Part shown: piece by piece, positions 1 through 12,057 of the stretch
Layout: every line of letters starts with the position of its first letter
How positions within the stretch are numbered: the stretch's first letter is position 1
NCBI GenBank assembly: GCA_026120035.1
Contig: JALRME010000002.1
Coordinates: 930,001-994,000 of the forward strand
Direction of reading: 5' to 3'
Length of the DNA stretch: 64,000 nucleotides
Source of the DNA: Coleophoma eucalyptorum
Lineage: Eukaryota; Ascomycota; Leotiomycetes; Helotiales; Dermateaceae
Translations under genes and position numbers: made by a program
The notes under the pieces: generated by a model
What the model saw: only the letters and a program-made list of their open reading frames with translations
The model's database searches: none
What the model was told of the DNA's origin: nothing

Positions 1-885
1 CCGGAGACGAGCTCTGCTAATATCCTCTATCGACGAACGCGACGCCTGCGCAAGCTCACCGGAAACCAGAAATTGAAATGCGAGCCGGAGATCCAGGCCG
101 AGCAGATGACAGGAAAAGACATCGTTTTGATGGTTCTCATCCGCCCCTTCTCACTAATGCTCACGGAGCCCATTCTCTTTTTGATGAACCTCTACATTGC
201 TCTGATTTACGGCCTCCTCTACGTCTGGTTCGAGTCTTTCTACATTGTCTTTATCCAGATCTACGGCTTTAGTCTCGGGCTAGAAGGTCTCGCTTTCGTT
301 GGAATCCTTATTGGCGCATTGGTTGTCATCCCACCATTCTTCCTGTACCTCTATAAAGTCCAAGAGCCGCAGTTTGACGAGAACGGCAACTTGAAGCCCG
401 AGAAACGCCTACCACCTGCAATGGTCGGAGCCTTCGCAATTCCAATCTGTCTTTTTATGTTCGGGTAAGCAGCATCATCCCCTCCAACCTCCCACCCAAA
501 TCCACTTCAAAAGAAAAAACCCACTAATCGCTGTTCTTACCACAGCTGGGCCTCCCGCCCCTCAGTGCATTGGATTGTGCCCATAATCGGCACAGCATTC
601 TTCCCCATTGGCGCCTTCCTGCTCTTCAACTCCGTCCTAAACTATCTCGGCGACGCGTACCCGGACTACGCAGCATCGGTGTATGCAGGCAACGACTTCT
701 TCCGGTCTAGCTTCGGTGCGGGCTTCCCACTGTTTGCAAATGCTATGTACACGAAGCTCGGTGTTGGTGGAGCAAGTTCGCTGCTTGGTGGCCTGTCGAT
801 TCTCTTCATTCCAATTCCATTCGCGTTGTACTTCTATGGGGAGCGAATTAGAATGAATAGTAAAAGGGCGAGACATGATATCTAG
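1..885 (+). CDS. MFS transporter (DHA1 drug/polyamine type), C-terminal part
   Basis: The reading frame is open from base 1, so the 5' end lies outside the window. Exons are 1-464 and 546-885, joined by an 81-nt GT-AG intron (donor GTAAGC) in phase 2. The visible part begins with the cytosolic loop typical of fungal DHA1 major facilitator proteins (a YRRTRRLRKLTG-like segment). About six hydrophobic helices follow, with the family-like FNSVLNYLGDAYP and FRSSFGAGFPLFA segments, and a short basic tail ending RARHDI. Proteins of this family are plasma-membrane proton antiporters that export drugs or polyamines. The substrate cannot be deduced from this half. Membership of the family is secure; the DHA1 subgroup is inferred from these segments. 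Confidence 0.88.
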
Positions 886-1322
886 GTGGTCGTGCAAATG
901 GCAGAGTGTTGTTAGGCGTTTTGGCTTCTAGTTGGACCCTTTCTCTTTGTAAGGTGTTCTTGGCACATTTGAATATTTGGATCGATTGTCATGCGAGCAA
1001 TTCATGATAGACGGCTTGTTCTTTTAGGAGCATGTTTCTACAGCCGGCTGAAATGCAGCGTCAGGGGTTTTGTATCATGAAGATGAAAGCAATTTAGACT
1101 TGATAGACAGTATTTATATATGACTAGGCTAAGATAATGAATCACGCTCATTCCCGCAAAAGACGCATCTGCGCCATAAGAAAAGGTGAGAGGTGCGAAA
1201 GAAGCACTACACATCCAAGACTAACTCCTAACCAACCCAATTCCCCTGAAGGCTATATAGAGCTTTCCCAACTAACAAAATACCGCTTCAATCACCAGCC
1301 CAAGCAAAAAAACCGCAAAAAC
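886..1322. other. intergenic, convergent 3' ends
   Basis: This lies between the stop codons of the transporter and the convergent F-box-like gene. It is probably 3' UTR and terminator sequence for both. I see no gene or clear repeat in it. Confidence 0.6.
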
Positions 1323-2678
1323 CTACAGATCCAATCTTAGCATTCCCTCCAAAGACTCCAACATCTCTCGCCACCGATCTTCCAGCGAGCAACCAGTCTT
1401 TTCACAAAACTCCCTGGACAGACAGCTCTGCAAGCCTGCCACACCCGCATCGTTGGCTTCTTCATACGCCTTTAATTCTTTCAAACCATCTTTAATCTCT
1501 GATAGAACCCACTCCTCAGTCCTCTGTAAAGGTAGTTTGGGTGTGCTGTTGCAAGCGACGTGGTGAGCATAGGCGAGGAAGGGGCCCCTTCGGAGAATCC
1601 GATCGCTAAAAATGATCTGTTCCTCACGCTGCAGTCTTGCTTCTTCTGCCGAGACCTCTACCGTGATACGTTGCTCTGGGATGCATTCGGAAGATACTTG
1701 GGGGGCTTTCTTGTACCCCTCGGAGAAGATATGAAGCATTGTTCCGAGTAATGCTAACTGCGTGGGGTTCAACTCATGCAAGTACTCCTCTTGCGCCCCA
1801 CGAATGGCGTGCTGCTCTGATAAACCCGCCGTTCTGTCAACTAGTTCAAAGAGGAAGTCTATCGCCACGGCCTTTAGGCGGTTAAGCCTAAACAGGATCA
1901 CGGGATTGACAAAAAAGTCCGGTGCAGCAGAGCTGTACAGGGAAACATACGCCCTGGAAGCTTCGTTTGTGTTCTGGTCTTGGATGAGTGCTCTTGTCTG
2001 TTCATTTCGCAGATATAACTCAGAGAGCCAGGCAAAAGTGTTGGGATGCAGAATGGTTTGGGGTTTTTGGAAAGCGCAGGGCCTTGACGGCAGGATGCTG
2101 CGGTCCAAGACGGAAAATCGCTGCTTCTCGAAGCCGTCACGCAGGAATTTGGCTCGTGATACGCAGTGGATGCATCTTGCACATGCCCCTATGCTTATGC
2201 GTATATCTGATCGCAAGCACGAGTGAGCGACGACCTTGCGGGCGTATTTCTTGCATAGTATGCTCTGGTGCGCTTGAAGGAGGGCGTAGAATGACTGTTC
2301 CCGAGTTAGCAATCACTCTTTCTATATGGCACTGTCTCCTCGGCCGTATTTCTAATATTCTGTACTAGAATACTTGAATAATTGCCACCAGATCCTTCGC
2401 TTATGGCCTCGATTCCGGAATTTGCTCAGCACCCAGTAGCAACTACCAGAAACTCATATGGACTCCCATATCATTCCAGCTTTTAGACACTCGAAAAAGG
2501 AATAACAAGAGACAAAACCGGTTCTACTGCCCCACCTGGAAGAAACCCAACATACCTTCGATAGCGTCCTCAGCGTTGTCATCAACTCGGGAGTATACTC
2601 CAAATACTCAATAACCAGGAGGCACAGCTCAGGAGCCAATTGCAGACCACCATTAGCACCGAGCAGATTCGATGCCAT
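1323..2678 (-). CDS. F-box-like hypothetical protein
   Basis: Two exons are inferred: 2678-2556 and 2294-1323. The 261-nt intron has a GTATGT donor and a TGCTAAC branch point just before its AACAG acceptor, and it joins in phase 0. The product is 364 residues. Across the join the N-terminus reads LAPELCLLVIEYLEYTPEL, then an LSK-SFYALLQAHQSILCKKYA segment. This resembles the degenerate F-box-like helices of many fungal orphan proteins ("PPEICLLIIEQL...SRTFRALFEGH"). The rest is helical without a motif I recognise. F-box proteins usually dock on Skp1 in SCF ubiquitin ligases; here that role is only inferred. The start ATG at 2678 is the first in frame before the F-box-like segment. The unusually long intron is the least certain part. 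Confidence 0.65.
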
Positions 2679-3342
2679 ACTTTCGTTGATGTCCTTCGAC
2701 AACGATATTCGCTATGTAATTTAGGGGCCTGGATATCCGGGCTTCTCCTGTTGCTAGGACAAGGTCTACTGCCAGGAGCTCGATGATGATGTTGATAAAG
2801 CTGAACGAAGACTGAGCAGAGTACGGTGCGTCGCTAAAGAACACTGAGAACTGCTGCCAAGGACATTCGAAAAGGAATGAGAGTCAAGAAATCCAGAAGA
2901 ATACGAAAGCTCGATGCTTTATAACAATTTTGCAATGCCGAGTATGATGCAAGAGAACCCGTCAAGGTGTTTGCGCATCCTGAGAATCCCTTGACCCTTA
3001 TGGCTATCACCATACTTTTGTGTGGGGAAGAGCGATGATGGTCGTTTGAGCACTAAGTGCGGGTCTCCCCATCAGGGTGTTGGCTGTCAACACTGAGCGA
3101 CCCTTTGGCTGAGGCGACACGCAACCTTTACCGTCAGGATAGATGCGGATAAACTCATAGAATGGACATCGCTTTATATGCCTAGATTTGTATTCGTGAG
3201 AAACATAGAAAAAAAAGTTATATGTGTTGTGGGCAAGAAGAAATGACCGCCAGCGCCAAGAACCTGCCTCCAAAACCGAACCCCTCAACCTTCAGAAGTC
3301 ATAGACATACATGACTTCTGCTAAACTCCAGATATACCATTC
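2679..3342. other. intergenic, no gene seen
   Basis: This lies between two minus-strand F-box-type genes. It should hold the 3' end of the upstream gene (3343-5083) and the promoter of the 1323-2678 gene. The short open frames here have no protein-like composition. Confidence 0.55.
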
Positions 3343-5083
3343 TCACATCCAAATCTGAATCTCATCATCAATATCATAATCGCTATCGTCATCTTCGATC
3401 TCATCACTGATCTTCCAAAACGCCGTAGGACCAGCTGGGCCTCTGGCGTCATAATCCTTATCAAACCAATTGCCAATCACGCCTCTCTCTGACTTAATGC
3501 CGCCAATCTGAATGCCCTCGGATCGCCATCGTTCCTCCCCACCATAAATAGAAAATGTCGTCCATCTCACCTCGCCCTCGCGAGTCATTCGTACGCTTCC
3601 TTTTCCTTCTTGTGTTAGATTAGTTCCCTAGCATTGCAGCGGTGGAATATAGAATGTGAAATGGCAACAAAGGAGATGCAAAGGATTGATTGACATACCT
3701 CGAATGTTTGAGTTCGCGTTGGGGTCCCACGAAATGCCTCGAGATCGTGACATGCCTTGGAAATACACAACAGGATAACCTGGAAGATCTTCTGGTCCCG
3801 GATCTTCAATGCCAACGATTCGAATCTCCATTATTATCATCCTGGTTACCTCTGTTGCATCATATGGTGGTCGGGGTCCTGCACCGGGTTGTTCACTTAG
3901 GAAATTGTAGTTGAAGAGATCGTTATAATCTATAATTGCAGATCGATGGTTAGTTGTCTTCTCTTGTGTTCAACAAGCATTCTATTGACTATACCTAAGA
4001 AGCACACAACCTGATTCACATGTTAGTAATTAAATCCAGATTTTGGGTGTATTACTGCTTACTCTCAAATATGTCCCCGAAACATTGTAGGGGTCTTGGG
4101 CGTCAAGACTTAATATTGGTTGTTCGTAAAGTGGACTCGTGTACGGTAATTTCTGAGAAACATAACTTCCAGGCACAGCACTCTTAAAAGGATTCTCCCA
4201 GATTCCATGAGCACTTAGAGGATTTGGGGGCCCGTCATCGAATCGTCGCATATTGAAGCCTAGAGTCACCATAATAGCTTCAACCCGTTCCCAGTCAACC
4301 TTTCCAGACCCGTCTTCCATAAAAGGCCCCCACATCGTCTCATCGGTATAATTCCGAAGATCATATACCTTTGAGCATGCATAAGGATAAGTTTTTGAAG
4401 TCCTGCGTAGATTCTTCTTGCCCGTTGCTTCGATAGGTACACCATAGAGACAGTGAAGCTTAGCACTTGCTTGGCGCCTTTTCATGTCCAGCAACTTGGA
4501 GGCGATCTTCTCATCACAATTCTTCGCTCGACAGAAAAGTTCCGAGTTACAAAATAGGGCTTCACGATTGATATCATTGGTAAAATGATTCTGGAGTATG
4601 GAGATGGTCTGGGACGCTCCATGTTGCACGAGGTCAGCTGACGCTGTTCTCAGTAGATCTGTGACCGTCTCAGCGATGAATTCGAGATGCTGAATCTAGA
4701 GAGGGTTAGCTATCCAACGCCCTTCCAGTTGCGATTTCTCAACTACCTTCAACTCAGGATCATTGTTCAATAGGATACTCTCCAATTTCAAGAGTTTTTC
4801 CACTTCATCCGTCCAAACGGGCTCTGGCTTCCTGGCCTTTGACGATTCATCCTGCCAAGTCTCAACACAAAATCTCGCAGAATCCAAAGAACAGAATGCA
4901 TACCACTCGGTTGAGATATACGGCTTTGTGAAGGGCCTGGTTATCTTGTATGAAAGCATGCAGTGTCCGGCATGTCTGTGAGACCGGGAAGATGTCCTGC
5001 GGGTCGATACTCCACAGGATGTTGTGGAGTATCTCGTGTGGTAGATCGAGGAATGGTACCATAGCCAGAGCTAACTCACTCAT
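3343..5083 (-). CDS. F-box domain protein
   Basis: Six exons give a 476-residue product: 5083-4904, 4851-4747, 4695-4063, 4010-3995, 3929-3699 and 3608-3343. All junctions are GT-AG and keep frame. The N-terminus carries a clear F-box (MVPFLDLPHEILHNILWSI, then FPVSQTCRTLHAFIQ). The C-terminal half has the hallmark stretches of a Pezizomycotina F-box family: ASAKLHCLYGVPI, YPYACSKVYDLR, ETMWGPF, SGKVDWERVEAIM, RVVCFLDYNDL, SWDPNAN and EERWRSEGIQIGG. It probably selects substrates for an SCF ubiquitin ligase; the target is unknown. Exon 4 is only 16 nt, but it restores the family sequence RVVCFLDYNDLF, so I regard it as real. A downstream in-frame ATG at 5062 is an alternative start. Confidence 0.88.
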
Positions 5084-5518
5084 GAAGCTCAGAGATGAAG
5101 TCCAGGAAAAAGACAAAGTCTATAAATGTCGCAGAGATGGATTATAATGATGATGTATGATGTGTCTGAGAGTAAGCCTCAAAATAGGTTGAGTCCAAGC
5201 ACCTCGGTCGGTAGATAAGATAGTTCGTTCCAATGCGGAGATAGGCAATAAGTGCGCCGTAGTGGTGCGGATGTCCATTTAGTCCATTGCCTCCTTACCT
5301 GGCTTTTATTCTCAGACTTGATGGAACTATTATGATTTTCAAAGTGCCGTCCAAAATAATAGCAATAATATGTGATTTTGATATTACCAACAGCAGAAAA
5401 TTGTTTTTATCGTGATTTATCTAAGATGTAGAATGTCATCTATAGATGCGAGAATGCATTTATTACGCTACTTTTTGATGGCTTTCCATAGCCTACCTGA
5501 AACCCATGTAATCATACC
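5084..5518. other. intergenic, AT-rich, no gene seen
   Basis: This holds the promoter side of the F-box gene and the 3' side of the DPP3 gene, which run in the same direction. It is moderately AT-rich. I see no coding feature. Confidence 0.55.
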
Positions 5519-8119
5519 TCAGACCTCTCTCTCTGCATAGCTTTGAATCATGCCTTTCAGGCTTGGCTCGTACTCCTTCAACTCCACCTCTCCAGTCTTC
5601 TCATCCAAGAAAGTATTGGCTTGTACAAAGACTTTTCTTGGCTGCTTGTTTCTGAGAACCTCGTTTCTGACCTTACCACCCCAATAGTCAGGATCAACAT
5701 TTGTCATTTGCATGTATAGCTTTGTTCCGGCTTCCAGATCAGCAGTAGACTTGTAGACATGCAACTTCTGTAGATAGTCCTCGACGACTTTACGTCCCAC
5801 CGTCGTGATCTTGCTACGGTCAAGAACAATGGTAAGATCGGAGAGGTCTTCTTTCTCATATGAGAGCTTGCAGAACTCAGGTCCTGCGCTGAGGAAACAT
5901 TGCAAGATCGAGAATCTAGCCTGGGAATGGGCTTGACCCCATTTGCGGCTCTTGGGGTCCCACATTTCAAGCGACGCAATTCCTGCGCGTGCCATGGAAA
6001 GGTAGGCTGCATATAGAACATCTCCAGCTTCGCCATCCATGTCGGGTGTACCATCGCCGAAGCCGAAGATCTTCAAGATCTCGAAGTCACAGCTTAAGGC
6101 CATGGCAACACACTCTGCTCTACATTCTTCGTAGGAGGATGCAATGCTTCCGAATACTAAATTGAATTGCAAAATCAGCACATTTTGCTCTTCAATATCG
6201 AGTCAGGTTTTGGATTTCATCACGTACCACTTCCCCAAGTCTGGCCTTCCTTATACCAGGTTGTTACCGGCTTTCCAGTTACAGGGCTAATGGGGGGATT
6301 CTTGCTGTCAAAGTTATAAACACCAGGTTTGGTCTCTTGGAGCAACTTTCCAGTGCCGTGACCGAGGAGTTCATGAATACCCACTTGAACCTCAAAGGCT
6401 GCGTCGCGATACTTTTGGTATAATGCAAGATCGGATTCAGCAATGAAAGGGATTTTCTCGTTAGGTGCTTTAGCGCTCAGAACATTGCCCAAGGAAACAT
6501 TCTTAAATCCTTCACTTTGTCGGATATCGTCATAGTTGGGCTATAAAATATCAGTCATCAGTAAGCAAAAACATGATTCTCTTCTGTGCTTACAATGTTG
6601 ATTCCAGCTGGAATACCACTTCCGGCAAAAGACAGAACCTCCAAGCTTGTGAAGTCTGGGCTCAGGAACTTGTCCTTCTCAAAGTCCTTAGACCATGGTA
6701 GCTTTGGGATCATCTCTTGCGCACTATCAACAAGGCCACCGAAGGCTTTTGTGCGCTCAAGGTTGACTGTAGCAGCGAAACCTTCCCATTCACCGCGAAC
6801 TCCATGGGGGTCTCGGTAAGTCTCCACAAAGCCAATATTTGATTCAACAGTTGGCTTCTGATCCTTGATCCAGAAACGTTGGCTATTCTTCCAAGTCTCC
6901 TGGGAGCCAGTCTCAAATGACTCTGCATACGCCAATTGCATCTTCTTTTGGTTCTCGTTAGCAGCCTCCTTGGCGGCCTTCTTGTGGAACTCAGCAATGC
7001 GAGACATTTCCTTCGAGTAGTCGCCATAGACCAGCTTCAGTTTCTGTCCCTTGAGTGGTCCACTTCCAATCTCAAATTCAGTGGCCTTTCCAAGATCGCC
7101 ACCATTTTCTGGGATCTTAGTGACAGCAGAAGCAATCAAAAGCTCGAAGTTTCCATCGGCCGTCTTTCTCAGTCTTGTGTTCTCAATAAGGAGTTTCTTC
7201 TGCTCAAGGAAGTCACTAACAGCAGAGATATCTGCCTTTGTGATTGTAGGAGAGTCAGGGTAGTAGGTTGTCATATGGCCCTCGTCTAGGTAGCCCAAAT
7301 GCATGATACCAGCATTGTTGCTGGAAAAAATGGCGCCCTTGGTAGCCTTGTAGTATTTGTCCGCCTCGGGGGACGTAGCAGCCAGAGCTGTAAATGCCTT
7401 CTCTTCGCATCGAGGCACAAACTTCGCATCGCCAAAGCCTTTGTAATTGCCAGCATTGCCCAAGAACTGTGTAGAGTACTCGAGGAAGCTGTTCAACTCC
7501 GGCTCCGTGATTCCAGCCTTCTTCTGTAAAGAAGTCCAATCGCCATTGCAGCTTTTATATAGTGAGATGATGAAATCGTAGATGTCGGTCGACTCTGGGG
7601 AGACCTGTCGTAATGTGATCCTAGTGCCTGCAAACGCTGCCCTGTGGTGCAATCGTCAGGTCAGCATTCAGTGGGAACTTTATGGTCGGAAATGAGACAG
7701 AAACTGGATTGTTTATAGGCTTGGACCTACTTGCTAATGAAATGAGCATATCGTTTCTGCTGGTCCGTCAAGGCATCGAAGTGCTTCTTGATCTCAAGAT
7801 TGACAGTCGATGGAGGGGAATCCGCGAGGAAGTTCTTCAATTCCTGAGCGTCCATGGTGTATTGTCGTGAGGTTAATAAGGACGAGAAAGCTATGAGAGA
7901 TGTGGATGTTTTCCTCTGGCTCGTAAGTCTAGATAGAAGGAGAGCTTGCGAAGGAGTCGTATGTCGGATAGTCTTCAGTCCGCGACTGATCGTGGAGTAG
8001 TGGAAGTGGTGCCGCGAGGCTGAGACCACGCAGTAAGGCGGGGAAAGGCTCGTGAACCTTCCTATTTGGACCAGCTGTAGAGGGGCCTTTCGTGACCATC
8101 TCTGCACGGGGCTTAGCAT
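5519..8119 (-). CDS. DPP3: dipeptidyl peptidase III (M49 zinc metallopeptidase)
   Basis: Exons are 8119-7731, 7641-6594, 6540-6228 and 6156-5519. From the ATG at 7855 the product is 707 residues, close to yeast and human DPP III. From the ATG at 8119 it is 795 residues. Numbered from 7855, the M49 zinc motif HELLGH starts at residue 447, and the second motif EECRAE carries the third ligand near Glu506. The LPAGINIPNYDD-type region is also present, here as [15 protein letters not shown]. The enzyme removes dipeptides from the N-terminus of oligopeptides, normally in the cytosol. The extra 88 residues of the long form contain about 12 Arg/Lys and no Asp/Glu, as expected of a mitochondrial presequence, so two isoforms are possible. 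Family assignment is very secure; the start is not. Confidence 0.95.
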
Positions 8120-9421
8120 TCTTTCTTACGGTCAATGGTTTTGACCGTACGAATGAACATATGTAGCAGCTGTGGATGAGTCTCTCAGAGGTTCATCGCT
8201 ACGGTCTCTACACAGACCACGTTCCCGGGGGCGCCGTGCAATTTCTCGCCTTGTCGGATCGTGTGCCCAAGATCCAGGACCGCACTCCACCTTGGAGTTT
8301 GAGATACCAACAGACTACTTCAACAGGTGTTTATTAACTTACTCCTTTTTTACAAGCACATTCGGCTATTCCGGTTCAATGATGTTGAGCTGAAATAATT
8401 GTTCCCCGAAAAATGCAACTCCCCACACTGTGACCGCAATAGTGTTGATAATCCCAAGCCGCGTGGAAGCCTGGCAAGTGCTCCTAGGTGATAGCGTATC
8501 TAAGAGTGTGCGTGAAACTACCGGGTGAGGGACGAATGTAGCATGTGGCATTATGGCAGTCAGAAGAGAAGTAGTAATTAACTTAGAAATGTTGGGAGCA
8601 AGACAAGACATTGTGGCTGGTTTGCAATAATCATTTAGTTTCCTTAGCCCTCAAAAGGAAAAAAACTCGCAAGGAAAGGGCCAGGAGACAATTGTGAACA
8701 CATGCCTGCCGCTCGAGATAGCTGAGTTTAGCAACACTCCTCACAAGGTACGTAGGCACGAAGCCATCCCATCATCCACCACCCATGGCCAAAGCTAAGG
8801 ACCCCTCGCTTATATTACATCATGTGACGACGTGACCCGAACGTGCCTTCTGTTCCGGGCCAGACGCGGCTTTCCGCACACCTCTCTCCGTAGCAGGATT
8901 AATTTCAAGAAATGAGTCAGATATCCACTTGCTGTACGTACAGTGTAGGCCCTGATGCCATTTTCAAGCCAGGATTTCTAAACATGCCTCTCTAGAAACT
9001 AGGATTCCAATCATAAAATCACCAATAGCAAAGCAGTCGAGCCATGGACGCGTCGTAATTTCTTCTCTGTGCCGCTTGGATATCCCGTCTTGCTTAGACA
9101 TCCGTGCCGTGCAGACAGAAAAGAATAATGTGCATATGGTAGGCCATCTGCACAGTTTCAATCCGGCCTGGAAGGGTCCACATAGACCCCGCACTTGCTG
9201 ACAGTTGTGATAAGCACTTGAGCGGCATGTTAGAGACATGGATGCAATGGGAGGAGGGCATATGATAGGTATCTTTGTCTCTATAAAGGATGCTCGTCTT
9301 CCCATCGATCAACCACAACGGGGTTATCTGCCTCGCACCTTTTCAGACTTCACGTCTCCCGGTCCAACAACTACACTCTACAAGTTTGCATTTCTCAAAT
9401 CACGCATCTTCTTAGTACAAG
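8120..9421. other. divergent intergenic region between DPP3 and SDR genes
   Basis: These 1.3 kb separate two divergent genes and should contain both promoters. A TATAAA element lies about 135 bases before the SDR start codon. Short open frames here look random. Confidence 0.5.
9282..9287 (+). promoter_or_regulatory. candidate TATA box of the SDR gene
   Basis: TATAAA stands 134 bases upstream of the SDR ATG in a plausible core-promoter position. The transcription start is not known, so this is a sequence match only. Confidence 0.4.
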
Positions 9422-10402
9422 ATGGCAGTTCCAATGTATACCCAGAACTTCCATATGGAGGCCTACCCTGCAATTTCACCTACGCGCTCAGAACTCTCGA
9501 CTGCTGGGAAGGTCGTCTTCATCACGGGGGGAGGCTCCGGTATTGGCCCGCGAATTGCACACGCATTTGCGACAGCAGGATGTACCGAGATCTCCATCTT
9601 AGGACGAACAGCCTCTACTCTGCTCAACACCAAGAATGAGATTGAGGCCGCTCATGCCGGAACCAAGGTGCACACCTCGGTAGCAGACATCTTAGATGCA
9701 GCCGCAGTTGAAGCTGCCTTCGCCGGGGCGGAAAAGGAGTTTGGGAAGAAAGTTGATATCTTCGTTAGCAATGCTGGATATCTTCCGGACAAAGGAACTA
9801 TCACAGACGGAGATATGGAGGAGTGGTGGAAGGGAATGGAGGTCAACGTCAAAGGTGGTTTGATTGTCGCACGAGCTTTCCTCAAACACTGTTCTGCGCA
9901 ACCTACTCTCATTAACCTGTCTTCGGCCGCTGCTCATGTCCCTGCTATGCCGGTTCCTATGAGTTCATATTCGGTCTCAAAGTTAGCCACTGTCCGGATG
10001 ATGGAATATATTGCCCTTGAAAATCCACATGTACGAGTGCATTCTATGCATCCCGGATTTATCGATACAGCCATGTCAAGGAAGAGTATTGAACTCGGCC
10101 TGGCTGTGCCTTTGAACGATGGTAAGTGGAACTCTTAAATCTAATCTCCTTCGACTTCCCTGAGCATTCAAGGGAGAGGGATATTGGACATCATCGTCAA
10201 GTCTCCATCATAAGCTAATACTTTTCTTTTTTTGTCAGTTGAGCTTCCGGCTTCATTTATAGTCTGGCTTGCCAGTCCTGAGGGCGAGTTTCTGAACGGC
10301 AAGTTTGTCTGGGCTAGCTGGGATGTTGACGAGCTTAAGGCCAAGAAGGAGCAGCTTCTTTCCTCACGGGAATTGAATATAGGCCTGCAGGGCTGGCCTT
10401 GA
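9422..10402 (+). CDS. short-chain dehydrogenase/reductase (SDR)
   Basis: Exons are 9422-10121 and 10239-10402, with a 117-nt GT-AG intron in phase 1. The product is 287 residues. It shows the classical SDR signature: the cofactor-binding TGGGSGIG at residues 35-42, NAG at 117-119, a Ser pair at 167-168, and the catalytic YSVSK with Tyr183 and Lys187. After the active site it has [10 protein letters not shown]. These enzymes use NAD(H) or NADP(H) to oxidise alcohols or reduce ketones. The residue after the second beta strand (GRT at 61-63) suggests NADP preference by analogy, not proof. The natural substrate is unknown. The gene stands alone, not in a biosynthetic cluster. It is preceded by a TATA-like element. 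Confidence 0.93.
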
Positions 10403-12057
10403 AGTGTGTCACAATGTAGATCTGACTCAGAGAGACTCGTATAGATAGACCGGTAGAAGGCGACGTAAATAATTATTCCGAGAAATCTGGCTTGCTAAGC
10501 GAGCTGTACTGGTGACTCCATCAAGAGATGCACAAGTGAAACAATCCTCGAAGCATTGGGACCTCGAATCATATGAACTGGGTGAGATAAAGTTCTTTAG
10601 GAGAAACTGCGTCGAGATAGCCTAGCGTTGTAAGAACCTTGTAAATAGTGTGGAAGGGTTAGCTTACTGAGAAGTCTAATTCAATGGCAAGAGGGTCGGT
10701 CACCGCACGCTAAAAAACTAGAGTGTAGTGAGTCGTTTGGTCGCTACAACATCATGCTAATTTCGCAGAGGCATCGTGAACTGCAGCATCCAGACATCCA
10801 GATACCCAGGCATCCACAACAAAAGACTAAGCTTTTTACTCTCCGCTGCATGTCGCATGGCCAAGAGCTTGGCAACGTGCTTGTTTACGCCCCAGCTGAC
10901 GGATGAGGAAAGGAGAAGGATGCCGTTGATGTACGACGTCATGGTGAGAAGGACTTCGGGTTTCGATGTCGATGCTGATGCGGAGAAGGAGCTTGCTGCT
11001 TCTGGAAGGTGTAAATGATCTAGAAGCATAAATGAGACGTTAAAGGTGGTGTGGTGTTTCGCCAGCAGAGTTGCGCTGCTAGCTGCCCATGGGTGAGTGG
11101 CTTGTGGGTGGGTTGATGGAGCATGGCAAAAGTGAGTAATCAACATGACCTGGATCCTGGTGTCGACCTACCTATAGTAGAACCCCTCCACATCCCCAGA
11201 GGCCGCTTCGTACCAACTGGGGGACACGACTAGGGGGCCGACCGAACCGGTTTTCTACAACATCACCCTTTACCTAACCGCCTGGCAGACCTGGGGAAGC
11301 GAGGGGAATCCATATTCGACACTGCACTGATCAGGTGTATGGCTGCACAACGCCATTCCTCCTCCTGCGTTACCTCTGTCTTACTTTCTATCCTCAATGT
11401 AGAAGGTGTCTAAAACACCATTGACAATTGAGGATGGTCATGGAAGCTTCGGGTCATCAGCAGCACCGACGACATTCTTCTCCGGTGTAGAGTGTGCTCT
11501 CAGCCAGCCAGCATCAAGGGTTTTACGTCTCGCAATCCTGCGGGATATAAGTGATACTGCGGCACAGTTATTAAATGCGCGGGGAGATTTGTCTGAATTG
11601 ATGGCCGTTGCAAATGCTGTGAGATGTAGAATGGCACAATAGCTCCAGCCTACATAGCTGAGGGGGGGAACGGCTTGTGAGAGGGCGATAGTGAGGCCTG
11701 CCGTCGTTGGTGACTGGACAATGGACTTGGCCTTATCTATCCGCCTGCACCTCCAGGATTCCGGGGCGTTAGTAGCTCAGCCTACCTTACCAGTAATTTC
11801 TAATTCACTCGTCGCATGGCATCGTCCCAGCGAGGTCACGATTGTCGTCCCCTGCTTGGCGCCTTGCGACATTCCCTCCCCAAACTATATATATGCATAT
11901 GCCCCTCTTTCGCCATTTTTGGCCTTTGTGTACTACTTCCTCGTACGCATTTTGATCTATATACATATACACATACATACACATATATATTTATAACCTT
12001 GCTGCCAAGGAGGCCCGGGGCTGGGAGTTCTTGTACACTCGTCTCGTTTAATACGCG
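10403..12057. other. intergenic, no supported gene
   Basis: These 1.65 kb lie between the SDR and the amino-acid transporter. Short open frames at about 10757-11146 (minus) and 11406-11642 (plus) have no domain or splice support. Close to the transporter (11963-11995) there is a TA/CA-rich simple-sequence stretch that may be part of its promoter or leader. Confidence 0.5.

Noticed and set aside
311..885. Minus-strand frame at 637-897 opposite the MFS gene
   Set aside because: It is a shadow of the second transporter exon with no protein-like composition.
9652..9937. Minus-strand frames opposite the SDR gene
   Set aside because: They are antisense shadows of a clear SDR coding exon.
11406..11642. 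A 78-codon plus-strand frame in the SDR-transporter interval
   Set aside because: It starts only at GTG, has no recognisable domain and no splice partners were found.
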